Assembly (NCBI GenBank): GCA_963920765.1 | Contig: OY987249.1 | Span: forward strand, 4,942,188 to 5,006,187 | DNA length: 64,000 nucleotides | Source: Ulota crispa | Lineage: Eukaryota > Streptophyta > Bryopsida > Orthotrichales > Orthotrichaceae | Direction of reading: 5' to 3' | Shown here: positions 27,096 through 39,447 of the stretch, piece after piece | How the letters are laid out: each line of letters begins with the position of its first letter | Position numbering within the stretch: the first letter of the stretch is position 1 | Made by a program: the position numbers and the translations under genes | The notes under the pieces: generated by a model | Databases searched by the model: none | Seen by the model: the letters and a program-made list of their open reading frames with translations, nothing else | What the model was told of the DNA's origin: nothing

Positions 27096-27920
27096 ATTAG
27101 TAATTCAACACAAACACTAACTGTCAACATGAACATTTATTGTTAAGTAAATGAGAATCATAGTGAGTCAAAATAATCAAGATGGATAACACTATAAGTA
27201 TCATAACATTGAATATCATTATTAGTAGACCAAAGTTTCCAAATGTAGCTAACGTTGGTTTCAAACTAATCTCAATTACAAAAATTATCAATGTGAATAT
27301 CATGGTGGTAAAAGTTTGATTTAGGAACACATTGTTTTCAAGCTACGTGAGTTGAGCTAATTATGACGATGATGAGTTAGTTATAAAGATCATGTTTTGC
27401 AATAGTGTCACTAATATGTAATTTTTTGGTTTTTTAAAATCTAGAGGACTCTCGGTACTCTAGGGATTCACCTTTGTTGCTCCAAAAAAAAATTATGAGC
27501 AAAAGTAGATGTGTTTTTGCCATCTAGATTCGTTCTAATTGCTATGCTGATGGAATGACTCGTGGACGGTATACTTCTCAAAAAACAACTCATATCAATA
27601 TTCTATAAAAAATAAAAAAATAAACACTCGTATGTCAAGTTAAAAAATATCTTGCAATTCAGACCATTTTCACTCTTGAACAAGTAGTCTCATGTAAAAT
27701 TTTTGTTAAATTCTTCTAAATGTTGAGTAGGCATGCGTTCCACTACTAGCTTGATATGTGGTAGATTTTACAGGCAATTTAGACTGAGGTTCAAAAACTA
27801 TACCTCAAAACGACTTTCTTTTATGAATAAAAAAAAATTCACAAAACTATGATACATTGTTCGAAATGGTTTGAATTTCTCCACACCTGCATCCAACACA
27901 GTTATGCACTACAATTATTA
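27096..27920. other. No gene recognised
   Basis: AT-rich, no ORF with a recognisable domain, no clear repeat. Confidence 0.35.
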
Positions 27921-28239
27921 AAGGGAATTGATATGTGCATACTCAGGGTTTGATATATGCATATGGGGTAAATATTTACCATTAACAAGTTGAATCTGAA
28001 AAGTTTGAATTCACATTTGAATTTAGAGATCTTGATTTTGTTTAGATCCACAAAGGAAATCACAATTGAACGTGATGCCCAATGGAAAAGCTTAGCTTTT
28101 TTTACACCCAAGGATAAAAGTGATACTTTGCCCCTAGCTAAGCTTTTCTTATAAATGTGAATTCAAACTTTCCAAATTCAACTTGTTGATGGTAAACATC
28201 TAAATTTTACCCCCCCAGTGTGCACATATCAATTCCCTT
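27921..28239. mobile_element. Foldback element, AAGGGAATTGATATGTGCA ends (319 bp)
   Basis: AAGGGAATTGATATGTGCA is mirrored by TGCACATATCAATTCCCTT; the inner arms (AACAAGTTGAAT / ATTCAACTTGTT) pair too. Same family as 20969-21387. Confidence 0.75.
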
Positions 28240-28585
28240 ATCAAATACCATCTCAATAGTTTGACTAAAGTGGGTGAATTTTTAGAGGAAATTTTGCAAG
28301 AAAAGATCCAACAACAGAATGTGTGGAAAATGCCCCCCCTACATGGGTTATATCACCAAGTAGCTACTTGAGAGGTGGCAAAAGGTTGTGACCAAAAAGT
28401 CTTACTTGGAAAAGAAAAGCATGAGACTTGCTACAATTTCACAATAACTAGAAAAAACTCACCCAAGATAGTGTGAAGGAATCTTGCACTATTCACAACT
28501 TCCCACTACTTGAAATAACATGTATAGTAAAAGTAAGAAAATCACTATAGTGTGAATGTTGCACAAATAGGGTGGGGCAACCTAA

Positions 28586-29250
28586 GGGCATTCCCAATCT
28601 AGCCGGGAAAATAGTCCCGGGAACTCTGTCAGATTGTGTCTGACTTTGCGTCAATTGCAGAGCAAGAGCATTTCTCCAGTCTAGTAATCCCAATGCAAAC
28701 AAGTTTTGACATCATCACTAATCACAAATTTTTAATAGTTTATGTCTTTTTTGAGTGCTTATGTGAGGAGATTCATGTCAGAAATATCTGAAATTGCCTG
28801 AAATTGTGTCAAAGTCAGAGCTGGAGTGGTATGCAGGACTCTCCAAATAGTGAAAATATGCAAGGGAGGGGCTCTTATGTGGGGAGCCCTGAAAAATGCA
28901 GTTGCAATTAACCCCTGAGCACCCCAAGACCTCAAAATGGGGTGCTCAGTTTTGAAAAATATCCACGTTTGACTCTTATCCTCTTCTTAATGGTATAGTC
29001 AAAGGACTTGTACTTTTTCATGTACCTTTAGGCACGTGTCTACTACCACTCAAAAAAAATTCAAGCTATTTGACTCTACTTAGGCAATACTTTTATTGGA
29101 CTAAGTACAGTAGGGTATGGATTTGAATGAATATGGCATGGGCCCTCAAGGGTTAACTGCTGCATTGGAGCCCATGTTTTTGCTCAAGCCCTGTTTAACA
29201 CACTCCACAAGCTTTTGCCTGCCTATGTTGCGGCTGGATTGGGGATGCCC
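28586..29250. mobile_element. PIF/Harbinger-like MITE, TSD TAA, carrying element M
   Basis: GGGCATTCCCAATCTAGCC and GGCTGGATTGGGGATGCCC are near-perfect inverted ends of about 20 bp. TAA is duplicated at 28583-28585 and 29251-29253. Without the nested TTAA element (28908-29156) it would be about 416 bp. Confidence 0.75.
28908..29156. mobile_element. TTAA element M, family 2 (249 bp), nested
   Basis: TTAACCCCTGAGCACCCCAA at the left, CATGGGCCCTCAAGGGTTAA at the right. It has the same length and ends as element D (12378). It sits inside the MITE at 28586-29250. Confidence 0.8.
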
Positions 29251-29436
29251 TAATGAGCCTATTTGATGAATTCAAGTTGGAACAATTTCCACATTAGAGT
29301 CAACAGACTTGTCAATGGATTGGTCAATTCTAAACGACTTGTCTGCAACTATTGATGAGTCATTAAGGAAAAGTTTTTTGAAATTTTGAAAATTTCTTTT
29401 ACTGATGTGGCACTGGTTTTTGTTTTTTAGGGAACA

Positions 29437-29824
29437 ACTAGGTGGACACCCCCCAGTTGCTATGCGGACACTCCCATAGTCAAATCTATTAAATTTGAGA
29501 TTATTATTACACTAAATTATGAAATAAATCAAAGCAATACTTTAGCGTACATCTTCGTCTGCAAGTGTTGCAAACACACAACAAATTTGCCTCATTTGTG
29601 ATAGGGTTAGGAGTTAAACCAATTACTCCCTTCATTTATTGGTTTGACCCTAAACCGTGTCACAAATGAGGCAAATTTGTTGTATGTTTGGAGCGCTTGT
29701 AAACACAGGTGCATACTAAACTATTGCTTTGATTCTATTTCATATTTCAGCGTAATTATAATCCCAAATTTAATAAATTTGACTATGGGGTGTCCGCGTA
29801 GCAATTGGGGGGTGTCCACCTAGT
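29437..29824. mobile_element. Long foldback element (388 bp)
   Basis: The left arm ACTAGGTGGACACCCCCCAG and the right arm ending GGGGTGTCCACCTAGT are inverted. Pairing continues inward almost to the centre (CACAAATTTGCCTCATTTGTG-type blocks). A fragment of the same sequence (GGGTGTCCTGTTAGCAATTT) is at 46214. Confidence 0.75.
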
Positions 29825-30003
29825 CGGTCTCTTTTTTTTACTACTTCCCTCTGCAGATTGACCAAGGAAGTCAAGTACCTAGGTGAAACTTATTTCCCTT
29901 GTTTTTCTCACATACTTGATATGCCCAAACCCTCCTTGACTTTTGTCCTCACGTGTTTGCATGAGATAATTTAGGTGCAACTTGGTGGGAGTTCCCTCCA
30001 TAA

Positions 30004-30301
30004 GGGCATCTTCAGCGTTGCACTTCAAACTTAATACTTCAAGAGATTACATTTATATTTGAAGGTCCTCAAAATTCTTTTTCTCTACCCTTGCACTTCA
30101 AACTTGCCTCATAAATATTCAGACCATTCATCAAGAGGATACAAGATAAAATTCACTAAACTTTGGATGCAAAATGGTTTGAAGAGCCATTGTCTGACAC
30201 ACTAGGATGAATTGCCATGAAAGTAATTTTGAAGGCCTAGAGTACTTTTCATCCATGCGTGAAGTGTGTCAAAACTTAGAAGGAAAACTTTAGGGATGCT
30301 C
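30004..30301. mobile_element. PIF/Harbinger-like MITE, TSD TAA (298 bp)
   Basis: GGGCATCTTCAGCG at the left, GGGATGCTC at the right, TAA at 30001-30003 and 30302-30304. The interior resembles the copy at 17533 (CATAAATATTCAGACCA..., TTTTCATCCATGCG). Confidence 0.65.
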
Positions 30302-30304
30302 TAA

Positions 30305-31112
30305 GAGCATCTAAAAGCCTATAGTTGTACAAGCAACAAAATGGATTTTGAGCATGCTTATTCTATTGGAATTTTTGTCAATTCTTTTTTCTAGAATAAA
30401 GTCTTGCAAGGGCTATTTGAGGATATACTTTTCATTGATATTGGATTTATAGGTCAAAAGTTGTTGGTGTTTCATGGTTTTTCTTAACTATGGGCAAGTT
30501 AGGCAAACCATTTTCCATTGACTTCTCCAAGGGCAACCGATGAAGGCATGTCTCTTCATTGAAGTATATCCAAAGGAGTATTGTACCAATAAATAAATTG
30601 TAATATTACGTGTATATAGTAGCTTTTAAAATGAAATAGCTACTAGAGTTTTTTTTTTTTTTTTTTTTTGTGGTTGTCAATGTAGACAAAGTCCTTCAAT
30701 TTAGTGTAGCATGAATTTCAAGCACATGTTTGCAATGCAAGCCCATGTAGGGAATGTTTTTAGTCTTTATTGACCATGAAAACTTGTAAAGATATGCCTA
30801 ACATGATTTATAGCATGTTTAAAAAATCTCTCTTGTGCCCATTGTGCAAAAAATGTCTAGCACTTGAGGTCAAAGGGGCTTGAAGATTTTAGGCAAAAAT
30901 CAAGAAAATTTATGTACCAACTTCAAATGACCATATCTTTCAATTCGTACAATCAAACTTCATGAAAATTTCATTATAATCCTTTTCACAAGTCTAATAT
31001 AAAATCCTATAGTTGGATATGAAAAAAAAAGACGTTTTTTGAGACCAAATGTTTGAAATGGCAAGTTGGAGTGTTTTTTGAGATAAAATATGCTAGGAGG
31101 TTTAGGGGTTAA
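30305..31112 (+). mobile_element. TTAA element N, family 4 (left end unclear)
   Basis: The right end GAGGTTTAGGGGTTAA with TTAA is clear. The interior follows element P (44320): TCTTGCAAGGGCTATTTGAGG, CATGTTTGCAATGCAAG. The left end is obscured by the MITE ending at 30301. Confidence 0.65.
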
Positions 31113-32664
31113 TGGAACATTCTAGAGAAATCATTCAATGTATTACTATTTTTTTCTTGGTGTAATGTTAGGACTTGTGATCATTACCTTTGGAAGTGCA
31201 TTAATTTGTTTTTAATAGACACAATAAAATGTGGATTTGGAATGAGGATAACCAATATTGAGCCCATTGAAAGTGAGCTAAAATATTAAAAAACATATTG
31301 TGCCACGGCAAATCATACTTAAGATAGAAAATTCATGGGGATGGCACAATTTACTTCCACAATGATCACAAGTTTAAACATTACACTAAACAAAAGATGG
31401 TAATATGTTTAGTGATTCGTTTAATTTGTTCCATTAATTATGCTTTAACTGCAACCTCTTGTGGCTTATAGTTGGCTAGATGCAGCCTACCATGCATTGT
31501 TTATTGTTATTTTTATTCTAAAAAACGTGAAAGCATGGCAAAAACAAATATAATGCAAAAGGTTTAAAGCTAGTTATATGAATATTCATGAATGTTTTGG
31601 AAAGAAATTATAATCTTTAAGATATGGTCCGTTTTTAACCATATAACTTTTAATCAGTGCAATCTAATATTTTTTTGTTAAAATATTAAGGCATGTTGTT
31701 AAGCATTGTCAACTATTGACAAGCCCACAAAAACAAATTGTATTCTTGTAGGGGAAATGTAGAAAAAATTGAACATAACAACTAGTCATATATCCAACCT
31801 TTAAATATTGATTTCATTGACTTGTGGAGTTGTTTAAAAACTTTTGGCATTCATATTTTGCAACAATACACATAAAGTAAAATAAATGCAACAATGTTAT
31901 TTTACTTTCCTTGATATTTAACAATGATAATTATAATTATAATTTTCATCTCAAATGTAACTTTGTTATTAGTAAAGTGATATAAGTCTCACATTGAGTC
32001 CACATAGCATGAAATCCTCTATGTTTTTAGAAAACCGTGAAAACATGAAAACATATGCGTATAAGATAGATCGCAAATTTTTCTTTGCCTATGTAGAATT
32101 TGGTAGTAGATTCTTTCCCGTTCTTTGTGTTTACAATGGTTTTAATCTCACTACTTGACCGTCTAGTGAATACTTTGTTAGCTCCGGTGCTTTGGTTTGA
32201 AAGGGAAATTTTTTGTTTCTTTTCATGAGTTTGATGTTTTGTGTGATGGGGATATCTTTATACCACACGTCCTTTGGAACGTTTCTCTTTATTTTACTTT
32301 TTGTAAAACATGTGCATGAACAAATAGATAAAAGAAAAGAGGACACCAACACTCATAACATTATTCATCGTGTTAAGAGGCCCATTATAAGAAAGAGAGA
32401 AGGAATACAATATTCCTTATTTGTTGGAAATCTAAATCTTAGGAAACATAGACTAGTCACCACACTTATTTCAATCACATTTGTTCACGAGAAACACTCT
32501 ATGTTGGTAAACAATGTCATACTAAGCGAGTGAATCTCTATTTTATTTTTTTTGTTTTCAGTTATTTGAATGTTGTTCATACATAGGAAATCACAAGAAC
32601 AAAATAGTTTGAAGTTGTTAATCAAGTTATTTACTAGAGTTGGTAAAGTACATTCCCATGTAAA
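31113..32664. other. No gene recognised
   Basis: AT-rich; open frames at 32131-32352 and 32213-32533 are on opposite strands and show no known domain. No assignable repeat. Confidence 0.35.
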
Positions 32665-32862
32665 TGGGAATAAAACTGCGCTGGAACCCACTAAATTATG
32701 TAATGTAGTTGAGAATGTAGTTTATGTTGAGTTCCATGTTTCCAACGCAAATTTCTACTAAACAATGTTAAATTTAGCGTTGTCTAACAAAAATTTGTAT
32801 TGAAAACATGGAACTCAATATAAACAACTTTATATAATTTAATGGGTTTCAACGCAGTTCCC
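32665..32862. mobile_element. Foldback MITE (about 198 bp)
   Basis: The arms AACTGCGCTGGAACCCA and TGGGTTTCAACGCAGTT pair. Further in, TTATGTTGAGTTCCATGTTT and AAACATGGAACTCAATATAA also pair. Confidence 0.65.
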
Positions 32863-33190
32863 TACTAGTGGACAAACAGAAATTTAACTAACCTCTATTA
32901 CATGGATAAAAGAAAATTACGAGAAAGAGTACAATCACCTTGTTGTCAAAGACATTAATTCTTGAACTTAGTCCGTGGATGCAATTTTTGTCAAAACTAC
33001 TGCATCAAACATTGGTAGAAAGCTCTCAACAATATCTTCCTAATAATCATATACTTCAATCCTCCTTTTAGGCTGATATGCCATTTATAGTAATGAATAC
33101 AGTTGGTCGCAATACAACGATAATATTTCATGGCAATTCAAATTTAGTAACCAAATTTGGCAAATTAGTTAGCCAATCAACAAAAATTCC

Positions 33191-33831
33191 TTAACCTCTA
33201 AATGTCTGAGGCCCGTTTTGAACTTCTAGGAATTTTCTCTAAATTGAACAAAAAGCCATTATTTTAATAAGAAGTCTCAAATTTTTTATGTGTAACCGTA
33301 CAAATTCAAACTAGATATGTTAGAGATTACATAGGAAAAGAAAATACAACAATATCACTCATGGATTGAAAGATTATAACGTTTGATCATGAGGGAGTTA
33401 AAACTCTGAAAATTACTTGAATTTTTTAATCCTCATTTCACATGTTGAATTTTAAAAAAATTGGCCACCAAAAAAATATAAGGTTAAAGAGCATAACATA
33501 CATAACTCCAACCACTTTATAGCTTTTCAAAATCTCTTCTACAATTGTTTTAAATGGATTTCTCTTGTAAGTTCTTCTCCACAATCTAGTGTATTTGAGG
33601 CTCATTTACAAGAGCTCTCAACACTACGGAATGTCAAGACCCTTGTGCAAAATCTTGAATAAAAAAATCATAATCAATAATTTTCAAAATCAGATTTTTG
33701 ATGCTAAAACTAGACTTTAGAAAGAATAGTTTTAAAATACAAACTACTAAAAATAATATCTTAGTTAGGTATACTGAACTTTAGAGTATAGTCAACACCA
33801 AAATTTGATGCCGTAGGCATTTAGGGGTTAA
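33191..33831 (+). mobile_element. TTAA element Q, family 3 (641 bp)
   Basis: TTAACCTCTAAATGTCTGAG at the left, GTAGGCATTTAGGGGTTAA at the right. It is the same length (within 1 bp) and interior as element E (12624). Confidence 0.8.
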
Positions 33832-33872
33832 AACACAATTTGCCTCTTTATTTTGAAACACTAACTTCTTAT

Positions 33873-34795
33873 TTAACCCCTAAAAGATCGTTGTCCCTTT
33901 GGGGGACATATGGGATTTTGGGCAGGTCCCTATGGCCTCAATTTCTGTCCTAATTTTTTGAAACTTTTTTCAAGATAGAAAAACACATTATCTTTTGGGG
34001 AATATAATTTTTATTCCAATTTATGCCCGGGAGCAAAAGTTATGCCCAAATAAGCATGAATTTGGGGAGACCGGGTAGCAATTTTTTTCTACAAAAACTT
34101 GAATTTTTTTGATTTTGTTTTTCTCGTAGATTGTATTTTTGCCTACATCTAAAGCTTTGGTTCATTCCATTTGGACTAGTTATGAGAAAGTTATGGGCAG
34201 TCTTTTTTTTTGAGCAATTTAAGCATCTTCTTGAAAAAACAACTTATAAACTTCATTTTTGAATGTACGTTTAACATTTTTCCAAAACAAATTGTTGGAA
34301 AGGGTGGAGTTTTCTTGCTAGAATAATCTCACCATTGGGATTGTTGTGTTTCAATTCCATTGCAGGGTTATTAACAATTTAAGTTTTTGTTCAATCTCTT
34401 ACCTTCTTCCACCAATTTTTTTTAAAGAATGAAAATCAAATATTTTTTGTTTTAATGTTTTTCCAAAGATTCTCAACTCAATTCACCACCACAAAAGTTT
34501 AAACTTCCAAACTATGTGGAGCAAAAAATTTAAGCTAAAAAAGTTCAAAGTCAAATAATCTAATCATGCAAGGTGCAAAGAAGTTTGTTTTCTACACTTT
34601 AAACGCAAATATCTTACAATTTGTGCGGCCAAAGATTTTGAACTTTTTTGTACACATTCTTATACTAGTCTAATACAAGATCTTACAATGAGATATGCAA
34701 AATGACCAATTTTTGAACTTTTTACTCTTTGCCATAAAAATGACAGTTTTAAGTGTCTTTTGACAAGATAAAGGCCGCAGTCCTTTAGGGATTAG
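33873..34795 (+). mobile_element. TTAA element R, family 1 (923 bp)
   Basis: TTAACCCCTAAAAGATCGTT at the left; GCAGTCCTTTAGGGATTAG at the right (TTAG in place of TTAA). It is a nearly identical inverted partner of element L, 7.7 kb away. Confidence 0.8.
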
Positions 34796-35379
34796 ATCAC
34801 GCAAGCAAAGTTTGCTAATTTTCTTTTCCATGCAAAGTTCATTGATTTTCTGTTTTTCAATTACTCACACCTCTATGCGTAGGATTTTGTTTGATTTTGT
34901 TCTTATCAAGATTGACTACAGATGAAAATCTTCTCGTAGAACGCTTTCACCCCACAAGTCAAGGATATTTTTGCCATTTGACACTTCCAATGTTGGCTTC
35001 TCATTAGTTCATTCTCTAGAAAAAAAAGCCTTAAGGCCTTTATATTAGGTGTCACAATCAAGATATTAGAACATATTTTAAAATTTTAAAAATAAATTCT
35101 GACATGGTCCCAATTTCAAAAATCAAGTTTTTCAAAAACTGGAAGCAAAATTTTGGCAACAAATTTATTGTCAAAATTTAGTATGATATGATTATTTGAA
35201 TACTATTATATAGGCACATGCTTTGTGCAAGTTGGACATGTACAGATAATACAACATTCAATTTTACATAAAATTAATATCTCACAAATCAATTGGTCTA
35301 GAATCTAATCTCACAATTGGTTTAGAATCTAACCTTGATGCGCCGTCATTTTGGTTCTTATTTTAAATCAAAAACAGGA
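34796..35379. other. No gene recognised
   Basis: AT-rich sequence without ORF or assignable repeat. Confidence 0.35.
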
Positions 35380-35672
35380 AGGGAAAATTTCATGGTTACC
35401 CCTAAAGTTTGCTTTATTTGCATAGATACCCTTGCTTTTTCAGAAATTGCACAAATACCCTTGGATCATAAATTTTAGGCATTTATTTGTTGTGCTTGTA
35501 CTTCCTTCATGACCAATGTTGAAAAAGAGAATATAACAAAAAAGAAGTAATGCGCGCGGCATTCACAACAAAATAAACGCCTAATTTTTTTGGTCCAAGG
35601 GTATATTGTGCAAAATTTGAAAAAAAAATCTATGAAAACATCGCAAACTTCAAGGGTATCCACAATTTTTTT
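35380..35672. mobile_element. Foldback element, GGAAAATTTCATGG ends (about 290 bp)
   Basis: GGGAAAATTTCATGGTTACC and the mirrored CAAACTTCAAGGGTATCCAC side pair, as do AAATTGCACAAATACCC and GGGTATATTGTGCAAAATTT. Same family as the interrupted copy at 41018-41750. Confidence 0.6.
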
Positions 35673-36164
35673 CCAAATAGTATTTGCCTTTATCACAATG
35701 CTACTCTTTAAGACTTTGCTAGGAGATGCTTGGCATTTTGTTGGTTTTTAAGCACATGGTTGGAAGGCATTTGGTGTTTTATATTTGGGACATCCTTACA
35801 TTATTTCACTTTCACCAAAAATTCTAGAAGATTTTGCAAAAAGATATGGTTGGAGGGCGCTTGGTATTTTGTATTTGGGGCATCCTTTATTGCTTCAATT
35901 TACACCAATAATTTCTAGAAGGTTTGAAAAGAGGGCACAAAGTTCAAATCCTCCCACTTAGTGGTATAGATAAAACATTCCTATTAGATAGCCAACACTA
36001 TAGAATGGAATAAAAATATCCACAACTCTACTTGGCCACTCTTTACATCCCATTTCTCCTGAGATTTTCAAAGCTTGCACTAACAACCTCAACTTTTGGA
36101 CCCTAAGGCTTTTATACACAAGAGAATTGACTCCTAGTTATATTCATATTAGAATGGATTTTAG

Positions 36165-36375
36165 GGGCTGTTCTTGAGACCATTTGAGCTAAAAGTTTGG
36201 TTTAAATGTTCTCAAAATTTCATGACCTTGACTTCTAGTGTAAAGTAACAACGTATGTTCACACTTGATGTTAAAAGTGGTAGTAGCAAAGGAAAATTAG
36301 ATGCATTTGGACACACAATTAGATTGCATTCATATGGCTAATACCTCTTTTAACACCAAATGTGAACATACCCTA
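36165..36375. mobile_element. Probable small MITE
   Basis: GTATGTTCACACTTGATGTT and AACACCAAATGTGAACATAC are inverted (36253-36371). The outer TTAGGGG and CCCTAA may be the true ends, which would fit a TTA/TAA target. Confidence 0.45.
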
Positions 36376-38736
36376 AGACTCCTAAGTCTTAACACTTAAT
36401 AGTGAAAGCCACTTAAGGCAATGAGGGGTCACCTCCCTAGACCCGCCAATACAATTGGTGTGGAGTAATGATAGAATCCATTGCCTTGAGTACAAAAATG
36501 AGGTGACCTTAAGTCTTAAGGTAGCTGGTAAGGTAGGAGGCTCGAATCAAAGCGGGCATTTTGAACCGACCATGTAGAGCCTCCTAATATAGTGCACAAA
36601 GATTCTTAAATGGATTTTATTTTCTTTGTTCAAAAATTGTACTTGAGCATGCACAATTTTAAGAACTTAAGAGAGTGGCATGAGCTACTGCTCAATATGT
36701 TTATTGGTCATAATTGTGTTCAAATTTGTATTTCAATAAATATAGATATATGTCATACTATAATAAACAAAAATGTGTTTTTAATAATAATTTGAGTATT
36801 AGAATATAGAATGGGTGCTTGCACACTCTAAAGGCCTTGTTGGAAGCTTGGAGCATTCTTAGCTTTGTAGTGGTTACTTTTTGGACTCATGTGCTCCATT
36901 CATACGTTGCCATTGCATCATGAATGCTAACACCTATGGTCAAAAATAGCTACCTATGCACTTTTTGCTTTGATAAATTATAGTTAATTCATACTAGCTT
37001 AAAAAAATTCAAATTAAACGTCCACAAAACTATCTAATTCTTTTCTTTGGCTTTTTACCAAAATATTTCCCAAGCTGATTTTTCCACAGAAGCGCACTTT
37101 CCCTTAGATAGTCTATTCACAAGCCTCCTAACCATAAGCTAAACAAGAAGAGACCGACGAGCCTCTCCTCCCTGCTTGACTACGCTCGCATGCATGTAAT
37201 AATGGTTGAATGGATTTGTTGAAATCCTTGATGGCAAATGTTGTCAGGAGTATCAGACTCTTTACAGCCCCCTTTTCAACACAAATCTCCAACCGACCTG
37301 TTTGGAAATATAAGTGAGTTGACAATTCAAGTGCTTTATTCGCTTGTACTTGTAGTCACAGCTCCTCCCCCAATGAAGCTTTTCTCCTCTTTTATTGTCC
37401 AAAACCTTACAAGGAAAGTTTGATAAATACCCCTTTCTTTTGCAATATTTTGATTAATATTTTTGATATTTCAAATATTGTGGGGACATCCTTGTAGAAG
37501 TTCTAGAGAGGAAAACTACCAATATTCTTATTTACCACAAATCAAGCTACATACAAGCATGCAAGGTGCATCTGCAAAGCACCACATGGATTGCACTATT
37601 TGTCACATAACAAGCAACACCTAAGTTGTGTGCACTAAGAATATAGTTTTAACGTCATGATGATTGCATACCAGCTACTTTTGACGTCAAACAAAAAATA
37701 ATCGACAACATTATGGTCAAAGATGTGCTTGTCAAAATTGCAAGCAAGATGTTCCTTTGAGCTCTCCACTACCCCTATATTCTCAAGGGTATCTTTGTAA
37801 TTTCTTAAGAAGTCAAAGATATTCATTAAAATATTGCAACGTATAAGATCGTTTATCAAAATTTCTCTAACTCTTACTCTACCTCTCTTTAATTTGGTTG
37901 TTTGTTTTCTTTCTGATGGTGGATAATGTACCATTAGTGTGTGCCTTAGAATGTCATACCCATTTTTCCACCGAGGCCCAATAAACAAAGAGTTCATAAT
38001 TGTAAGCAAAAGCAGTGTCAATGCATGTATTGGACGCTTCTATATTGCCTAACCTTCAAAGGATCTATGACCACTTTTTGAAAATGCAAAGTTTTTCTCT
38101 TTGTTTGCTCTCATTATACAACTAAATGTAAATTTTTTTTTGTTGACTTTTTACTTTTCAAAGGTGTGATACTGATTACATGTCTAGTATAAGTATTACC
38201 ATTTCCAAAAAAAAAATCTTAAAATTTGAAACTTCAAATTACAATAAAGCATTTGTTTTTAGGAAACTTAAGTTTTCAAAGTGGAGGATAAATTCAATTT
38301 CATAAGCTTCTAATCTTTAGTTGGATAGAAACTAAATGAAAAATGGCTAAATTTCAAATCAAGAAAAAGTAGCAAAAGTTGCCAAAATACACTATGTGCT
38401 GGTTTGTGGATTTGATAGTACAAGAAAGGAAAACTTAACATCAATCATCAAAAGTAAGTTTGAGCATCTATTTCAAAGAAGAAGGATGAAAAAGCATTTT
38501 ATTTTATTTGTGTGACCTAAAATCATCCAAAGGACACAAAACGTCCTCCAAGGCATTGCAAGGTTAATGCAAAAACAAGCTTTGCATGTAATGTATAAGA
38601 TTCTTAAAGGCAAAGGAAGGGTTCCTTCGTTTGGTTTATCCAGCACGTATGTGAAATGTGCATATGTTTAGCTCTTGATTGCAAGGGAGAGGTTTTGCAT
38701 ACGAAAAGTTACCACGAGGAAATACGAATAGGGATC
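36376..38736. other. No gene recognised
   Basis: AT-rich, 2.4 kb. The longest frame (37635-38021, minus, 128 codons) has no domain I recognise and no splice support. I cannot exclude a fragment of an old transposon protein. Confidence 0.3.
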
Positions 38737-38739
38737 TTA

Positions 38740-39376
38740 GGGCGGCTTTACACTATGGCAGAAGGTCAAGAGTTCGTTGGTTTCAAATTGCAAAAAATCA
38801 AGAGTTTGGCTTCTCGGCCCTTCACATTAGAGGCCAAACTCCAAAAGCAGTCATCCTTCAAATGCATACATGGTAGCACTTTATCATCCAAAATGACGGC
38901 CTCTCAAAGGGAACTTTGGGTTTAGTAAAAATGAAGACCCAAACTATGGGCAAGAGGACGTCAATTTCAGCATTTATTGTCTTCTTTCAGTAGACTTTCT
39001 TGCCCTCTCAACAAAGTTTGGCCACTCAACTTGACAACCTCTTGACTTGGTCATGGTTTTCTTTTCATTTTTTAAGAAGTGCCAAAGTGGCGATTTGAAA
39101 TGTTATAGTGGTGTTCCATATTTCAACATTCATCCACATATTGGATAGAAAATATCACATTAGCACACATTACATGTCTATAATTTGGTTTTCATCCACA
39201 ATTTGGCAATTTCATCCAAGTTTTTTGTAAAGTCTGAAGCATTTTTGGCAATTTCATCCAAATAATCGTGTTTTTTTTTGTGGGCTTGGTGCTAGTAAAA
39301 AAAACTGGTGCAATTTTGCCCCAAATTGCCAAAAAAAGAAACCCTAGACTTGGTTGGCCATAGTGTGAAGCCGCCC
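38740..39376. mobile_element. PIF/Harbinger-like element, TSD TTA (637 bp)
   Basis: GGGCGGCTTTACACTATGGC and GCCATAGTGTGAAGCCGCCC are inverted ends of about 20 bp. TTA is duplicated at 38737-38739 and 39377-39379. A diverged relative is at 46481-47017. Confidence 0.75.
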
Positions 39377-39447
39377 TTACTTAAAAAGTGAGCTAGTGAT
39401 GCAAGGATAGAATCTTTTAGATAGTCTTTTAATGTAGTTGCTTCTTA

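Noticed and set aside
36517..36560. tRNA-like promoter boxes (GGTAGCTGGTAAGG, GGCTCGAATC)
   Set aside because: No cloverleaf can be folded around them and spacing is wrong; at most a SINE relic.
37635..38021. 128-codon minus-strand frame
   Set aside because: AT-rich, no domain, no splice or conservation evidence; left as unannotated sequence.
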